Shown here: positions 14,804 through 24,807 of the stretch, in pieces
How positions within the stretch are numbered: the first letter of the stretch is position 1
Layout of the letters: each line of letters opens with the position of its first letter
Assembly (NCBI RefSeq): GCF_018101125.2
Contig: NZ_JAELVF020000001.1
Coordinates: 1,420,783 to 1,484,782, forward strand
Direction: 5' to 3'
DNA length: 64,000 bases
From: Streptomyces tardus
GTDB taxonomy: Bacteria > Actinomycetota > Actinomycetes > Streptomycetales > Streptomycetaceae
Notes under the pieces: model-generated
The model's input: the letters and a program-made list of their open reading frames with translations, nothing else
The model's database searches: none
What the model was told of the DNA's origin: nothing
Position numbers and translations under genes: made by a program

Positions 14804-17800
14804 TCAGCGGCTTCCGCCCCGCGAGTCGCCGTTCCCCTCTTCGCCGTACGGGCCGAGCAACTCGTCCGCAAGGGTGGGGAGATCGTCCATCGGTGTCTCC
14901 TCGGCCCAGTCAGAGCGGGGGCGCTGCTGACGCGGCCGGCCCTGCTCGTCCACCTGGGGCAGCTCCCTGGTGCGGTCGGCACCGCTCTCCTCGGCCTGCA
15001 CCCGGGGAAGCAGCGAGGTCTCGGCCTCGTCAGGGGCGAACTGCGGCAGCACGGTGGTCTCTTCGCTCGTGGACTCGGGCACCGCCGGCTGCGGCGTCTG
15101 CACCGTGTCCTCGTCCGAACCGGACGACTTCGGCGCAGAGCGCTTCGCGCCCGCGCCATCCGCCGCGTCCGCACTCCGCGTTTCCTCCGCCGTACGAGCG
15201 TCCTCCGCCTTGCGGGCCTCCTCGGCCCGGAGAACCGACTCGGCCTCCCGACGGCCCCGCTCCTCCTCGGCACGACGGGCCTCGGCCTGCTGCCGGGCCT
15301 CCTCGGCCTGACGCTCCTCCTCGGCCCTGCGGGCGGCCTTCTCCTGCCGCGCCTGCTCGGCCAGCAGCAACGACTCCTCGGCCTTGCGCTGCTTCTCCAG
15401 CCGACGCGCCTCCGCCTCGGCCCGCAGCCGCTCCTCGCCTTCCTTCTGGCGCCGCAGCCGCTCCTGCTCCGCTTGGCGGGCAGCCTCCTCGGCCTCGCGG
15501 CGCTTGCGCTCCTCCTCGGCGCGCTGGCGGGCTTCCTCGGCCTTGCGGCGAGCCTCCTCGGCCACCCGCGCCTCCTCGGCCCGGCGCTGGGCCTCTGCCT
15601 CCTGGCGGCGGCGCTCCTCCTCGTCGGCGCGCAGCTTCGCCAACTGCTCCTGGCGCTCCCGCTCCTGGCGCTCTTCCTCCGCCTTGCGGGCGGCCTCTTC
15701 CTCCTCGCGCCTGCGGCGCTCCTCCTCGGCCTTGCGACGGGCCTCCTCCTGCTGCTCGAGCTCCTTCTCGGAGAGCGGCAGCACGAGGTCGAGACGGTGT
15801 CTTACGACGGTGGTGACGGATTCGGCCTCCTGGCCGGCGTCCACCACCAGATAGCGCACCGGGTCCGCGGCGGCGAGCGTCAGAAAACCTGACCGGACCC
15901 GCTGGTGGAACTCCGCGGACTCCGACTCCAGCCGGTCGGGAGCCTCGGTGAAGCGCTCGCGCGCGGTCTCCGGGGAGATGTCCAGCAGCACGGTCAGATG
16001 CGGAACGAGCCCGCTGGTGGCCCAGCGCGACATCCTGGCGATCTCCGTCGCGGACAGCTCGCGCCCGGCTCCCTGGTAGGCGACGGAGGAGTCGATGTAC
16101 CGGTCGGAGATGACGACGGCGCCCCGCTCCAACGCGGGCCGCACGACCGAGTCGACGTGCTCCGCGCGGTCCGCCGCATAGAGCAGCGCCTCGGCCCGAC
16201 CGGACAGCCCCTCGGAGGAGATGTCCAACAGGATCGAGCGCAGTCGCTTGCCGATCGCGGTCGCGCCCGGCTCGCGGGTGACGACCACCTCGTGGCCCTT
16301 GTCCCGCATCCACGTCGCGAGCGCCTCGACCTGGGTCGACTTGCCCGCGCCGTCGCCTCCCTCGACCGCGATGAAGAAGCCCGTGGTCGACGGTGCCTGG
16401 GCCGGGTCGTCGCCGCGCAGCGCGTCCAGCAGGTCGCGCCGCAACGGGACGCCGCCCCGGTCGTCGACCCGGCTGAGCACCAACGCCGCGACCGGCAGCA
16501 GCAGGGCTCCGGCCAGCACCAGGGTGAATCCCGCGCCGTCCTGGTCGAGTACGAAGCTGCCGCTCTGCACCCGGTGCTGCCCGATCAGCGCGGCGAGCAC
16601 CGGCGCGACCACGGCAGCGAACGCCACCGCGATCCGAACGACCGCGGCCAGGTGCTCCGCCATCCGCGGGCGGCGGAACTCCTCGACCTCCAGATCGATC
16701 AGGGTGTGCGCGGTGTGCGCGGCGACACCGGCGCTCACACCGGCGAGGAACGCGGTGAGCAATGCGGTGGCGGTGTCGGCGAGGAGGCCGGCGGCGATGA
16801 GCGCACCCGCGCAGACGATGAGCGCGAGCCCCAGCAGCCGGCGCCGCGGGAGGGTCGGCAGGATGCGGCCGGCGAAGCGGATACCGACGGCGGTGCCGCC
16901 GGTCAGCGCGAGGGCCAGCAGCGCGAAGGTGACCGGGCCGCCACCCAGGCCCATGGCGTGCAGCACGGCGACGGCCACCGCGGCGGCGATCGCGGCAGCG
17001 ACGGCGGCGGCCGTCACCACCAGCAGCGGTACCGCGCCGGTGCGACCCTTGTCCGTGCCCTCGGCGTTCTTCGGGCGCCGCAGCCCCTCCAGCGGGGAGC
17101 GCGGACGCGGGGTGCCGGTGGACGGCAGCTGCAGGAAGACGAGCACGGAGACCGATGCCGCGAAGAGACCGGCGGCCACGTAGGAAGCCAGCGCGGCCTG
17201 GTGCTGGGTGAACCAGTCGATGCCGGAGCCCAGCAGGTTGCTCAGCAGCGTCACCACCAGCAGCACCGAGGCCGCAGCAGGAACGGCGAGGAAGCTCGTG
17301 CGCAGCGAGAGCCGGCGCAGTGCGTCGTTGTGGTCGGGCAGCGGCCGTACCGCGGCGCCCTCGGCCGGCGGTGCGGGCAGCAGCGCCGGAGCCGCGCTCT
17401 GACCGGCGACGGTCCAGAAGCGCTCGGCCACACCCGTCACGAAGACGGTGATCAGCAGAATCGCGTACGCGTTGTCCGGGGACCAGGTGATCCACAGCGG
17501 CGCGACGATGAGCAGCGCACCGCGCAGAGCGTCCGTGACGATCATGGTCCAGCGGCGGTCCAGCGCGTTCCCCGGAGCGACCAGCGAGGACAGCGGCCCG
17601 AGCAGCACCGCGCCGAAGAGGAACGTGGACAGCAGCCGCGTACCGAAGACGGCCGCGACGACCAGCGCGAGCCCGCTATATCCGGCACCGAAGACCGGCT
17701 CGCCGCCGGTGAGCACCACGCTGAGCGTCGCCTGCATCGCGAGAAGCGTCAGGACGAACAACGCCAGTACGTCGGCGACACCGCTCACGCACTGGGCGCT

Positions 17801-17917
17801 CCACAGGCGCCGCAACGGAGCATGGCGGACCAGAGCCCGAATGGCACGTTCGCGGGACTCCGCGGCCAGGGCTTCGGAGGTGGGGTTCACAACCGTCGGC
17901 TGCTCTGCACGCGTCAT
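14804..17917 (-). CDS. tmk: Membrane-anchored thymidylate kinase fusion (MFS-like + dTMP kinase + coiled coil)
   Basis: A 1037-residue three-part protein. Residues ~30-480 contain about a dozen hydrophobic helices like an MFS transporter. Residues ~510-710 are a complete dTMP kinase, with P-loop GGDGAGKS (520-527), the DR(Y) motif in ISDRYIDSS and the LID-region arginines; this makes dTDP from dTMP. Residues ~715-915 are an almost uninterrupted Glu/Arg/Ala/Lys coiled coil. The C-terminal 120 residues are acidic. Ordinary Tmk is ~210 residues. The same unusual fusion is, from memory, usual in Streptomyces, so it is not an assembly join. It tethers the kinase to the membrane; the reason is unknown. 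Confidence 0.9.
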   Translation of the reverse strand: MTRAEQPTVVNPTSEALAAESRERAIRALVRHAPLRRLWSAQCVSGVADVLALFVLTLLAMQATLSVVLTGGEPVFGAGYSGLALVVAAVFGTRLLSTFLFGAVLLGPLSSLVAPGNALDRRWTMIVTDALRGALLIVAPLWITWSPDNAYAILLITVFVTGVAERFWTVAGQSAAPALLPAPPAEGAAVRPLPDHNDALRRLSLRTSFLAVPAAASVLLVVTLLSNLLGSGIDWFTQHQAALASYVAAGLFAASVSVLVFLQLPSTGTPRPRSPLEGLRRPKNAEGTDKGRTGAVPLLVVTAAAVAAAIAAAVAVAVLHAMGLGGGPVTFALLALALTGGTAVGIRFAGRILPTLPRRRLLGLALIVCAGALIAAGLLADTATALLTAFLAGVSAGVAAHTAHTLIDLEVEEFRRPRMAEHLAAVVRIAVAFAAVVAPVLAALIGQHRVQSGSFVLDQDGAGFTLVLAGALLLPVAALVLSRVDDRGGVPLRRDLLDALRGDDPAQAPSTTGFFIAVEGGDGAGKSTQVEALATWMRDKGHEVVVTREPGATAIGKRLRSILLDISSEGLSGRAEALLYAADRAEHVDSVVRPALERGAVVISDRYIDSSVAYQGAGRELSATEIARMSRWATSGLVPHLTVLLDISPETARERFTEAPDRLESESAEFHQRVRSGFLTLAAADPVRYLVVDAGQEAESVTTVVRHRLDLVLPLSEKELEQQEEARRKAEEERRRREEEEAARKAEEERQERERQEQLAKLRADEEERRRQEAEAQRRAEEARVAEEARRKAEEARQRAEEERKRREAEEAARQAEQERLRRQKEGEERLRAEAEARRLEKQRKAEESLLLAEQARQEKAARRAEEERQAEEARQQAEARRAEEERGRREAESVLRAEEARKAEDARTAEETRSADAADGAGAKRSAPKSSGSDEDTVQTPQPAVPESTSEETTVLPQFAPDEAETSLLPRVQAEESGADRTRELPQVDEQGRPRQQRPRSDWAEETPMDDLPTLADELLGPYGEEGNGDSRGGSR

Positions 17918-18126
17918 ATCGGTCAGCGTATCCGCAAGCGCTGACAGCCGAGCAGGCTACTGCCCACCCGAACGCACAGGGCGCGGCAAGGTGTGCGCTT
18001 ATGTCCGCCTCGCCCGTTGTGAACCTGCCGAAGGGGGCTCCACCGCAACCGGTCGGACGCCACCGAGAGCTCGCACGAGGGCGCCCCGAGGCCCGCAACA
18101 AGAGGCCGGGACAGGCCGCCCGCAAC

Positions 18127-18171
18127 GCCGCGCGGCGGGCACCGTGAAACCCCGGCGGCCCGCCGCGCGGC
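18127..18171. terminator. Hairpin downstream of topA
   Basis: A perfect 14-bp inverted repeat (18127-18140 with 18158-18171) lies 35 bp after the topA stop on the minus strand, before tmk. It is a likely terminator or attenuator between the two genes. Confidence 0.65.
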
Positions 18172-18205
18172 CCGCCTCACGGGCGGGCAGCTGCTGCGCG
18201 TGCGG

Positions 18206-21091
18206 TTACTGCGCGTCCGACTCCTGCGATCCGACCGACGCGGAGGACTTCTCTGCCGGAGCCTTCGCGGTGACCGTCTTCTTCGCGGCGGTCTTCTTCG
18301 CGGCGGTCTTCTTCGCCGGAGCCTTCTTCGCCGGAGCCTTCTTCGCTGCGGTCTTCTTCGCCGGAGCCTTCTTGGCTGCGGTCTTCTTCGCCGGAGCCTT
18401 TTTGGCGGTCTTCTTCGCCGGGCCCTTGGCACGCTTCTCCGCGAGCAGCTCGAAGGCCCGCTCGGGCGTGATCGTCTCGACCTCGTCGTCCCGGCGGAGC
18501 GTCGCGTTCGTCTCGCCGTCGGTGACGTACGGGCCGAACCGGCCGTCCTTGACCACCACCGGCTGTTCGTTGGTCGGGTCCGGGCCCAGCTCCTTGAGCG
18601 GCGGCTTGGCGGCGGCCCGCCCGCGCTGCTTGGGCTTGGAGTAGATCTCCAGCGCCTCTTCGAGCGTGATCCCGAAAATCTGCTCCTCGGTCTCCAGCGA
18701 CCGGGAGTCCGTGCCCTTCTTCAGGTACGGGCCGTATCTGCCGTTCTGCGCGGTGATGTCCACACCTTCGGCGTCCTGGCCGACGACCCGGGGCAGCGAA
18801 AGCAGCTTGAGCGCGTCGGCGAGGGTCACCGTGTCCAGCGACATCGACTTCAACAACGAGGCGGTGCGCGGCTTCACGGCGTTCTTGCCGGTCTTCGGCG
18901 TGCCCTCCGGCAGCACCTCGGTGACGTACGGGCCGTACCGGCCGTCCCTCGCGATGATCGGACGGCCGGTCTCCTCGTCCGTCCCGAGCTCGAAGTCTCC
19001 GCTGGGCTTGGCCAGCAGCTCCTCCGCCAGCTCGACGGTCAGCTCGTCCGGCGGAAGGTCGTCGGGCACGTCCGCCCGGTGACCCGTCTCGCCCTCGGGG
19101 CCCGGCTTCTCGACATACGGTCCGTAGCGCCCGACCCGCAGCATGATGCCGCCGCCGATGGGGAAGGACGAAACGCCCTTGGCGTCGATGGCACCGAGGT
19201 CGGACACCAGCTCCTTGAGCCCGCCGAGGTGGTCGCCGTCGCCGTTGCCCGCGGCGGCGGCCGAGCCCTCGGTGCCCTCGCCCTCACCGAAGTAGAAGCG
19301 CCGCAGCCACGGCACGGAGGCTGCGTCGCCCCGCGCGATGCGGTCGAGGTCCTCCTCCATCTGCGCGGTGAAGTCGTAGTCGACGAGACGGCCGAAGTGC
19401 TTCTCCAGCAGGCCGACCACCGCGAAGGACAGGAAGGACGGCACGAGGGCCGTGCCCTTCTTGAAGACGTACCGACGGTCCTGGATGGTGCTGATGATCG
19501 AGGCGTACGTCGAGGGGCGGCCGATCTCGCGCTCCTCCAGCTCCTTGACCAGCGTCGCCTCGGTGTAGCGGGCGGGCGGCTTGGTGGAGTGGCCGTCGAC
19601 GGTCAGCTCCTCGGCGCGCAGCGCGTCGCCCTCGGCGACCTGCGGCAGACGGCGCTCGCGGTCGTCCAGCTCCGCGTTGGGGTCGTCGGCGCCCTCGACG
19701 TAGGCCTTGAGGAAGCCGTGGAAGGTGATGATCTTGCCGGACGCGCTGAACTCCGCGTCCCTGCCGTCGGCGGAGCGGCCCGCGACCTTGACCGTCACCG
19801 ACTGACCGGTCGCGTCCTTCATCTGCGAGGCGACCGTGCGCTTCCAGATCAGCTCGTACAGCCGGAACTGGTCGCCGCTCAGCCCGGTCTCCGCCGGGGT
19901 GCGGAAGCGGTCGCCGGAGGGGCGGATCGCCTCGTGCGCCTCCTGCGCGTTCTTGACCTTGCCGGCGTAGGTGCGCGGGCTGTCGGGCAGGTAGTCGGCG
20001 CCGTAGAGCTGGGTGACCTGCGCGCGCGCCGCGGTGATGGCGGTGCCGGAGAGCGTCGTGGAGTCCGTGCGCATGTAGGTGATGAAGCCGTTCTCGTACA
20101 GCTTCTGCGCCACCTGCATCGTCACCTTCGCGCCGAAGCCGAGCTTGCGCGAGGCCTCCTGCTGGAGGGTGGTGGTGCGGAACGGGGCGTACGGCGAGCG
20201 GCGGTAGGGCTTGGACTCGACCGAGCGCACCGAGAAGTCGGTGTCGGCGAGGGCGGCGGCGAGAGAGCGGGCGCCCGCCTCGTCGAGGTGGAGGGCCTGG
20301 GCGCCGTCGCGGCCGGTCTTCAGCCGGCCGTCCGAGCCGAAGTCGCGCCCCTGGGCGATACGGCGGCCGTCCACGGCGCTGAGCCGCGCGGTCAGACTGC
20401 TCGGGTCGGAGGCGTCGCCGGCACGTCCGGTGTGGAAGACCCCGGTGAGGTCCCAGTACTCGGCGGTGCGGAACGCCATCCGCTCCCGCTCCCGCTCCAC
20501 CACCAGCCTGGTCGCCACGGACTGCACACGCCCCGCTGACAGCCGCGGCATGACCTTCTTCCACAGGACCGGCGAGACCTCATAGCCGTAGAGGCGGTCG
20601 AGGATGCGTCGGGTCTCCTGGGCGTCCACCAGCTTCTGGTCGAGATCGCGGGTGTTGTTCACCGCGGCCCTGATGGCGTCCTTGGTGATCTCGTTGAAAA
20701 CCATCCGGCGGACCGGCACCTTGGGCTTGAGCACCTCCTGGAGATGCCAGGCGATGGCCTCGCCCTCGCGGTCCTCATCCGTGGCGAGGAAGAGCTCGTC
20801 GGACTCGGCGAGCAGCGACTTGAGCTTCTTGACCTGCTCCTTCTTGTCGCTGTTGACGACGTACAGCGGCTCGAAGTCGTGGTCGACGTTCACTCCGAGG
20901 CGGGCCCAGGGCTGTCCCTTGTACTTGGCCGGCACCTCCGCAGCGCCGTTCGGCAGGTCGCGAATGTGCCCGACGCTCGCCTCGACGACATAGCCAGGGC
21001 CGAGATAGCCCTTGATCGTCTTCGCCTTGGCGGGGGACTCGACGATTACGAGTCTCCGCCCGCCGTTTGCGGTTTCGCTGGTCGGGGACAA
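18206..21091 (-). CDS. topA: DNA topoisomerase I
   Basis: A 961-residue type IA topoisomerase that relaxes negative supercoils. The Toprim domain shows IVESPAKAKT and the acidic DEDREGE triad; the active-site Tyr is ~339 in FITYMRTDST. Four GRYGPYV-type C-terminal repeats without zinc-finger cysteines follow, then ~60 residues of Lys/Ala repeats (AAKKTAAKKAPAKK), as known for Streptomyces TopA, where the basic tail promotes processivity. The start is a TTG at 21091 because the conserved N-terminus begins there; AGAGAAGAG lies upstream. The repeats make the DNA at 18230-18420 internally repetitive. Confidence 0.96.
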   Translation of the reverse strand: MSPTSETANGGRRLVIVESPAKAKTIKGYLGPGYVVEASVGHIRDLPNGAAEVPAKYKGQPWARLGVNVDHDFEPLYVVNSDKKEQVKKLKSLLAESDELFLATDEDREGEAIAWHLQEVLKPKVPVRRMVFNEITKDAIRAAVNNTRDLDQKLVDAQETRRILDRLYGYEVSPVLWKKVMPRLSAGRVQSVATRLVVERERERMAFRTAEYWDLTGVFHTGRAGDASDPSSLTARLSAVDGRRIAQGRDFGSDGRLKTGRDGAQALHLDEAGARSLAAALADTDFSVRSVESKPYRRSPYAPFRTTTLQQEASRKLGFGAKVTMQVAQKLYENGFITYMRTDSTTLSGTAITAARAQVTQLYGADYLPDSPRTYAGKVKNAQEAHEAIRPSGDRFRTPAETGLSGDQFRLYELIWKRTVASQMKDATGQSVTVKVAGRSADGRDAEFSASGKIITFHGFLKAYVEGADDPNAELDDRERRLPQVAEGDALRAEELTVDGHSTKPPARYTEATLVKELEEREIGRPSTYASIISTIQDRRYVFKKGTALVPSFLSFAVVGLLEKHFGRLVDYDFTAQMEEDLDRIARGDAASVPWLRRFYFGEGEGTEGSAAAAGNGDGDHLGGLKELVSDLGAIDAKGVSSFPIGGGIMLRVGRYGPYVEKPGPEGETGHRADVPDDLPPDELTVELAEELLAKPSGDFELGTDEETGRPIIARDGRYGPYVTEVLPEGTPKTGKNAVKPRTASLLKSMSLDTVTLADALKLLSLPRVVGQDAEGVDITAQNGRYGPYLKKGTDSRSLETEEQIFGITLEEALEIYSKPKQRGRAAAKPPLKELGPDPTNEQPVVVKDGRFGPYVTDGETNATLRRDDEVETITPERAFELLAEKRAKGPAKKTAKKAPAKKTAAKKAPAKKTAAKKAPAKKAPAKKTAAKKTAAKKTVTAKAPAEKSSASVGSQESDAQ

Positions 21092-21371
21092 CTTCTCGCT
21101 CTTCTCTCGGCTAGGTGGACGGCCGCCGGCACCCGATCTTCCGCCGGGCCGGGCGACGCCGTATGTGGATTGCTGGTCCGGGACAAACCCTGACGCCGTC
21201 TGACACAGCTGACGCTGCGGAGTGTGACGGTACCTCCCGGTCCGGTGTCAAACGAGAAAAGTCCGCGACGCCAATGGAACGGTAACCCGACAACCGTTAT
21301 TCCTGCCGCTCGGTGACAGCTGGCACTATGTGCGAGTCAGTAGCACGTTTTATCCAGCCTCAGGGGGAGAC

Positions 21372-21788
21372 ATGTCCCAGCCGCCACCCAACCCGTACGG
21401 CCAGCCCGGAGGACAGCCGCAGGGTCCGCCGCCCGGCCAGCAGCCCGGTTACGGCTACCCGCAGCAGCAGCCCGGCCCCGCCGGACCCCAGTACGGCTAC
21501 CCCGGTGCGGCCCCGCCGCCGCCCCAGATGGGCTTCGACCCGAACGCGCCGCACGGCTACGACCCCTACGGCCGTCCGTACTCCTCCAAGTCCAAGATCG
21601 TGGCGGGCGTCCTCCAGCTGTTCATCGGCACGCTGGGCATCGGCCGCTTCTACACCGGCCACATCGGCATGGCCATCGGCATGCTGCTGACCTGCGGCGG
21701 TCTCGGAATCTGGGCGCTCATCGACGGCATCATGCTGCTGGTGAAGGACGACGCGACGGACTCCGAGGGTCGCATCCTCCGCAGCTGA
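21372..21788 (+). CDS. TM2-domain membrane protein
   Basis: A 138-residue protein. The first ~75 residues are Pro/Gly/Gln/Tyr-rich and disordered (repeated GYPQQQPGP-type units). The TM2 domain follows: two membrane helices linked by a short turn, with the conserved GIGRFYTGH and GGLGIWALIDGIMLL segments. TM2 proteins are small membrane proteins of unknown biochemical role. AGGGGGAG precedes the ATG at 21372. It is divergent from topA and followed after 10 bp by a DUF2752 gene, so the two probably form an operon. Confidence 0.85.
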   Translation: MSQPPPNPYGQPGGQPQGPPPGQQPGYGYPQQQPGPAGPQYGYPGAAPPPPQMGFDPNAPHGYDPYGRPYSSKSKIVAGVLQLFIGTLGIGRFYTGHIGMAIGMLLTCGGLGIWALIDGIMLLVKDDATDSEGRILRS

Positions 21789-21798
21789 CGCGGTCGTC

Positions 21799-22197
21799 GT
21801 GGCCCTCGCCAGTCGATTTCGACACCCCGCCGCAGCGCCGCTGGCCGTGCTGGGGACCGGGGTCGTGGGGTTGGTGTACCTCTGGCACACCAACCCCCAC
21901 GACCCCGGGCAGCTGCTGCCGCGCTGCCCGATCAATCTGCTCACCGGTGTGCTCTGCCCTGCCTGCGGGGGCACCCGGATGACGTACGACCTGCTGCACG
22001 GCGATGTGGTCGCCGCCTTCCACGACAACGCCGTACTGCTCCTGCTCGGCCTGCCCCTCGCCGCGTTTCTGGTCGGAAGGTGGCTGCTGGAAGGTCTGCG
22101 GGGGCGCCGCTACGCGCCGCGTTGGGGGGCGGGGCGCGTCATCGCGGTCGTGGGAGTCGCGGCCGGCTGGATGGTCGTCCGCAACGTGCTCGGCTGA
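21799..22197 (+). CDS. DUF2752 membrane protein
   Basis: A 132-residue protein with about three membrane helices and the family signature CPACGGTRMTYDLLHGDVVAAF preceded by RCPINLLTGVLC. The conserved cysteines suggest metal or redox chemistry, but the function of DUF2752 is not known. The GTG start lies 10 bp after the TM2 gene stop and has no clear ribosome site, so translation may be coupled. DUF2752 and TM2 genes are frequent neighbours in actinobacteria. Confidence 0.82.
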   Translation: MALASRFRHPAAAPLAVLGTGVVGLVYLWHTNPHDPGQLLPRCPINLLTGVLCPACGGTRMTYDLLHGDVVAAFHDNAVLLLLGLPLAAFLVGRWLLEGLRGRRYAPRWGAGRVIAVVGVAAGWMVVRNVLG

Positions 22198-22379
22198 CCC
22201 GCGACGGGACGGGACGGGGAGCGCGAGCGCGGACGGGGTGAAGCCGCCGCGCAGACACGCCGCGGGTGGCCGAGAAGCGGCGAAGGGGCCGGCGGAGCCA
22301 CGCCGGAGGTCTCGTCGCCGCTGAATCGGGAACTCGCCGACGTTCGTGCCGAGCGCTACGACGGCCCCGTACGGAGCAC

Positions 22380-22673
22380 TCAGAGGTTGAGCAGCAGCCA
22401 CAGGCCTCCGGCGAGGAAGAACGCCCCGAAGGTGACCGTCAACAGCGCGGCGACGACTGGGCTCCCCTCTGCCACCACCGGCTCTCCCCGGCGCATCCGC
22501 GCGACGGTCCACACCAGCAGCAGTGCTCCGAAGAGCACGCAGACGGTCCCCGCGAAGAACGCAGGCCCCGCCTCCAGTCCAGCCCCTGCGGCTCTCTCCA
22601 TGCGGGCGAGGCTCACAGCCCTGTGCGGCGCGCCCGCCAATTCCGGGTGAACGCCGACCGCCCGCCCGTACAA
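22380..22673 (-). CDS. Small two-helix membrane protein
   Basis: A 97-residue frame with two strongly hydrophobic helices (AFFAGTVCVLFGALLLVWTV and LLTVTFGAFFLAGGLWLLL) separated by a short charged loop with Arg-Met-Arg-Arg. The start is uncertain: a TTG at 22673 gives the longest form behind GGCGGCGAG, while an internal ATG at 22601 would keep both helices. It converges with the DUF2752 gene. No family is recognised. Confidence 0.5.
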   Translation of the reverse strand: MYGRAVGVHPELAGAPHRAVSLARMERAAGAGLEAGPAFFAGTVCVLFGALLLVWTVARMRRGEPVVAEGSPVVAALLTVTFGAFFLAGGLWLLLNL

Positions 22674-23078
22674 CTCGCCGCCGCATCCGGCCCGTCGCGC
22701 GCAGCCTCGTCGTCACCCGGAATCGACGGGTATCACCTCGTCGCGCCGGGAATCGGCGCACCGGGCCCGTCGCGCGCGGACGGAGATGCCGCACCGTCGA
22801 CTGCCGTTGCCCCTGTCTGCCGACCCGCCGACCCGTGGCGCGAGCAGGCGCCCGGGGCGCTTCGACGCGGATCGACGCACTCGCCGGGGCGTGCACGGCG
22901 CGGCGCGCAACTCCCCTCACGCGACGGCGAGTTCCGGCCGACCTGCCAGGAGACGAACGACAGGGCCCGGACAACTCCCGGCCCGTCTCCCCCGCGAAGC
23001 GACCGTCTTCCCGCCGCGCCGCCGTACGTGCGCGGCCGGCGGAGAGGGGAGCGACAGGCGGCCCGGGCCGAGAAGCAG
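22674..23078. other. Gene-free stretch
   Basis: About 400 bp between two minus-strand genes. Frames here are short, shift frame and show no conserved protein pattern. I see no strong hairpin or promoter. Confidence 0.5.
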
Positions 23079-24623
23079 TCAGCCCTCCGCGGAGGGCAGC
23101 AGGAAGCCCTGCTCCACCAGCAGCCGAATCGCGTCGGGCGTGCGGTCCCGCAGCGCCACCGCGTCCTCGCCGACGAGTTGGGCGATCGCGTCGAGAATGC
23201 GACCCGCGCTCAGCGTGCCGTCGCACACCCCCGCGAAGCCGGCGCCCACGGTGTCCACCTTGGTCGCGCGCATCATGCCGCGACTCTGGCGCAGCACCAC
23301 ATGCTCCGGGTCCTCGGCACCGGGCGGACCGACCTGCTCCTGCACCACGCCCTCGGCCAGTACGAACCGGGTGTCGAGCAGCGCGGCATCGTCGTGGCGG
23401 CGCAGGAAGTCCTGTCGGGCGAAGTGCTCGCGCACCGTCTCGCCGAGCGGCTGCTCGACGGGGTGCGTCCACTCCTCCAGCGTGAGCGAGGGCTGTTCGC
23501 TGTCAGTGCGGCGCAGGCTGATCCAGCCGAAGCCGACCGCCTCGGTGCCGCTGCGTTCGAACTCCGTGAGCCAGGCGTCGTAGCGCCTCGCGTACTCCTC
23601 GGAGCCGAGGAGATGCGCGCCCGCATCGCGCAGCCACAGCTCGGTGTACTGGTTGACGTCCTGGATCTCGCGCTGCACGATCCAGGCGTCGCAGCCGCGC
23701 GGCACCCAGCCGCGCACCCGGTCGCGCCAGTCCTCGCCGCTGATGTGCTGCCAGTTGGCGAGCAGTTGGCAGTACCCGCCGGGGGCAAGCCGGGCAGCGC
23801 TGTTCTGGACCAGGGTGCGGCACAGTGCGTCGCCGGAGAGCCCGCCGTCGCGGTAGGTCAGAGCCCTGTCCTCGCCGGAGAGCCGCCCCGGGGAGATCAC
23901 GAACGGCGGGTTGGAGACGATCAGGTCGTACGGCTCCTCGTTGTCGACCGGCTCGAAGAGCGAGCCCTCCCGCAGCTCGGCCTCGGGCGCGTCGGAGAGG
24001 GCGAGTGTCAGTTCTGCGAAGCGCAGGGCTCTGGGATTGAGGTCGGTCGCGGTGACCTCGGTGGCGTGCCGACCGAGGTGGAGGGCCAGGATTCCGGAGC
24101 CGGTGCCGAGGTCGAGGGCGCGGTCGACCGGTTCGCGCACCACCAGGCCGGCCAGCGTGGTGGAGGCTCCGCCGACGCCGAGAACCACGTTCTCGCGGTC
24201 CTTCTCGGGCCCACGGATTCCGCTCGCGCCACCCACCGCGCAGCCCGGGTCGGAGACGATCCACCAGTCCTCGCCCTGTGGACCTCCGTAGGGGCGTACG
24301 TCGACGGTGGCGCGCACCTCGTCCCCCGGGGAGCTGTGCACAACGCTCAGCCAGCCGTCGTCGAGGGCCTCCCGCAGGGGCAGCACGGCAGCGGCACGGT
24401 CACGGTCCACTCCGCCCTGGAGCAGGAAGAGCCGAACCAGTGTGGCCAGTGCGCTGTCGCCGCGAGTGGCGCGCAGCGCCGGGATGGTCTCGCTGCGGGC
24501 GAGCGCCGCATAGGCGGGGGCGCCCAGCAGCTCAAGCAGCCCGTCCACGGTGAAGGAGGCGGCCAGGAACGCCTCACGCAGTCGGGCGGTCGTATCGCTG
24601 GCAATGGGGAGGTTCGTACTCAC
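23079..24623 (-). CDS. Class I SAM-dependent methyltransferase (HemK/PrmC-like NPPF type)
   Basis: A 514-residue protein. The centre (~165-300) is a Rossmann methyltransferase with the SAM motif DLGTGSGILALHL, an acidic end of strand 2 (TATDLNPRAL) and the catalytic-type motif NPPF at about 237-240, as in glutamine-N5 and nucleic acid amino methyltransferases. The N-terminal ~150 and C-terminal ~200 residues are actinobacterial extensions of the DUF7059/DUF7782 kind, so it is longer than PrmC. The substrate is unknown: protein glutamine or RNA base are both possible. The ATG at 24623 starts a typical cytoplasmic N-terminus. Confidence 0.82.
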   Translation of the reverse strand: MSTNLPIASDTTARLREAFLAASFTVDGLLELLGAPAYAALARSETIPALRATRGDSALATLVRLFLLQGGVDRDRAAAVLPLREALDDGWLSVVHSSPGDEVRATVDVRPYGGPQGEDWWIVSDPGCAVGGASGIRGPEKDRENVVLGVGGASTTLAGLVVREPVDRALDLGTGSGILALHLGRHATEVTATDLNPRALRFAELTLALSDAPEAELREGSLFEPVDNEEPYDLIVSNPPFVISPGRLSGEDRALTYRDGGLSGDALCRTLVQNSAARLAPGGYCQLLANWQHISGEDWRDRVRGWVPRGCDAWIVQREIQDVNQYTELWLRDAGAHLLGSEEYARRYDAWLTEFERSGTEAVGFGWISLRRTDSEQPSLTLEEWTHPVEQPLGETVREHFARQDFLRRHDDAALLDTRFVLAEGVVQEQVGPPGAEDPEHVVLRQSRGMMRATKVDTVGAGFAGVCDGTLSAGRILDAIAQLVGEDAVALRDRTPDAIRLLVEQGFLLPSAEG

Positions 24624-24807
24624 CCCTCCATTGTGGTGGGTCGGCCCGGTGGATTCGCCGTCGCGGCGTCACCGGGCCGACCGCACGCCTTCTGTGCACC
24701 GCCCGATTCGGGCGGTGGAATCGCCCCGGCTCCGGCGCCGCCCGTCATCGCCCCTGCACGGGAGGCCCCCGACACCGCACACGCCGCCTCTCGGCGGTGG
24801 AAGGGCG

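Noticed and set aside
15030..17495. An 821-codon minus-strand frame inside tmk
   Set aside because: It is a GC-rich out-of-frame shadow of the tmk fusion, made of Gly/Arg/Ala only.
18230..18430. Short-period repeats that could suggest a CRISPR-like or tandem array
   Set aside because: They encode the Lys/Ala tail of topoisomerase I. No spacer/repeat alternation and no cas genes are present; no CRISPR array was seen anywhere in the window.
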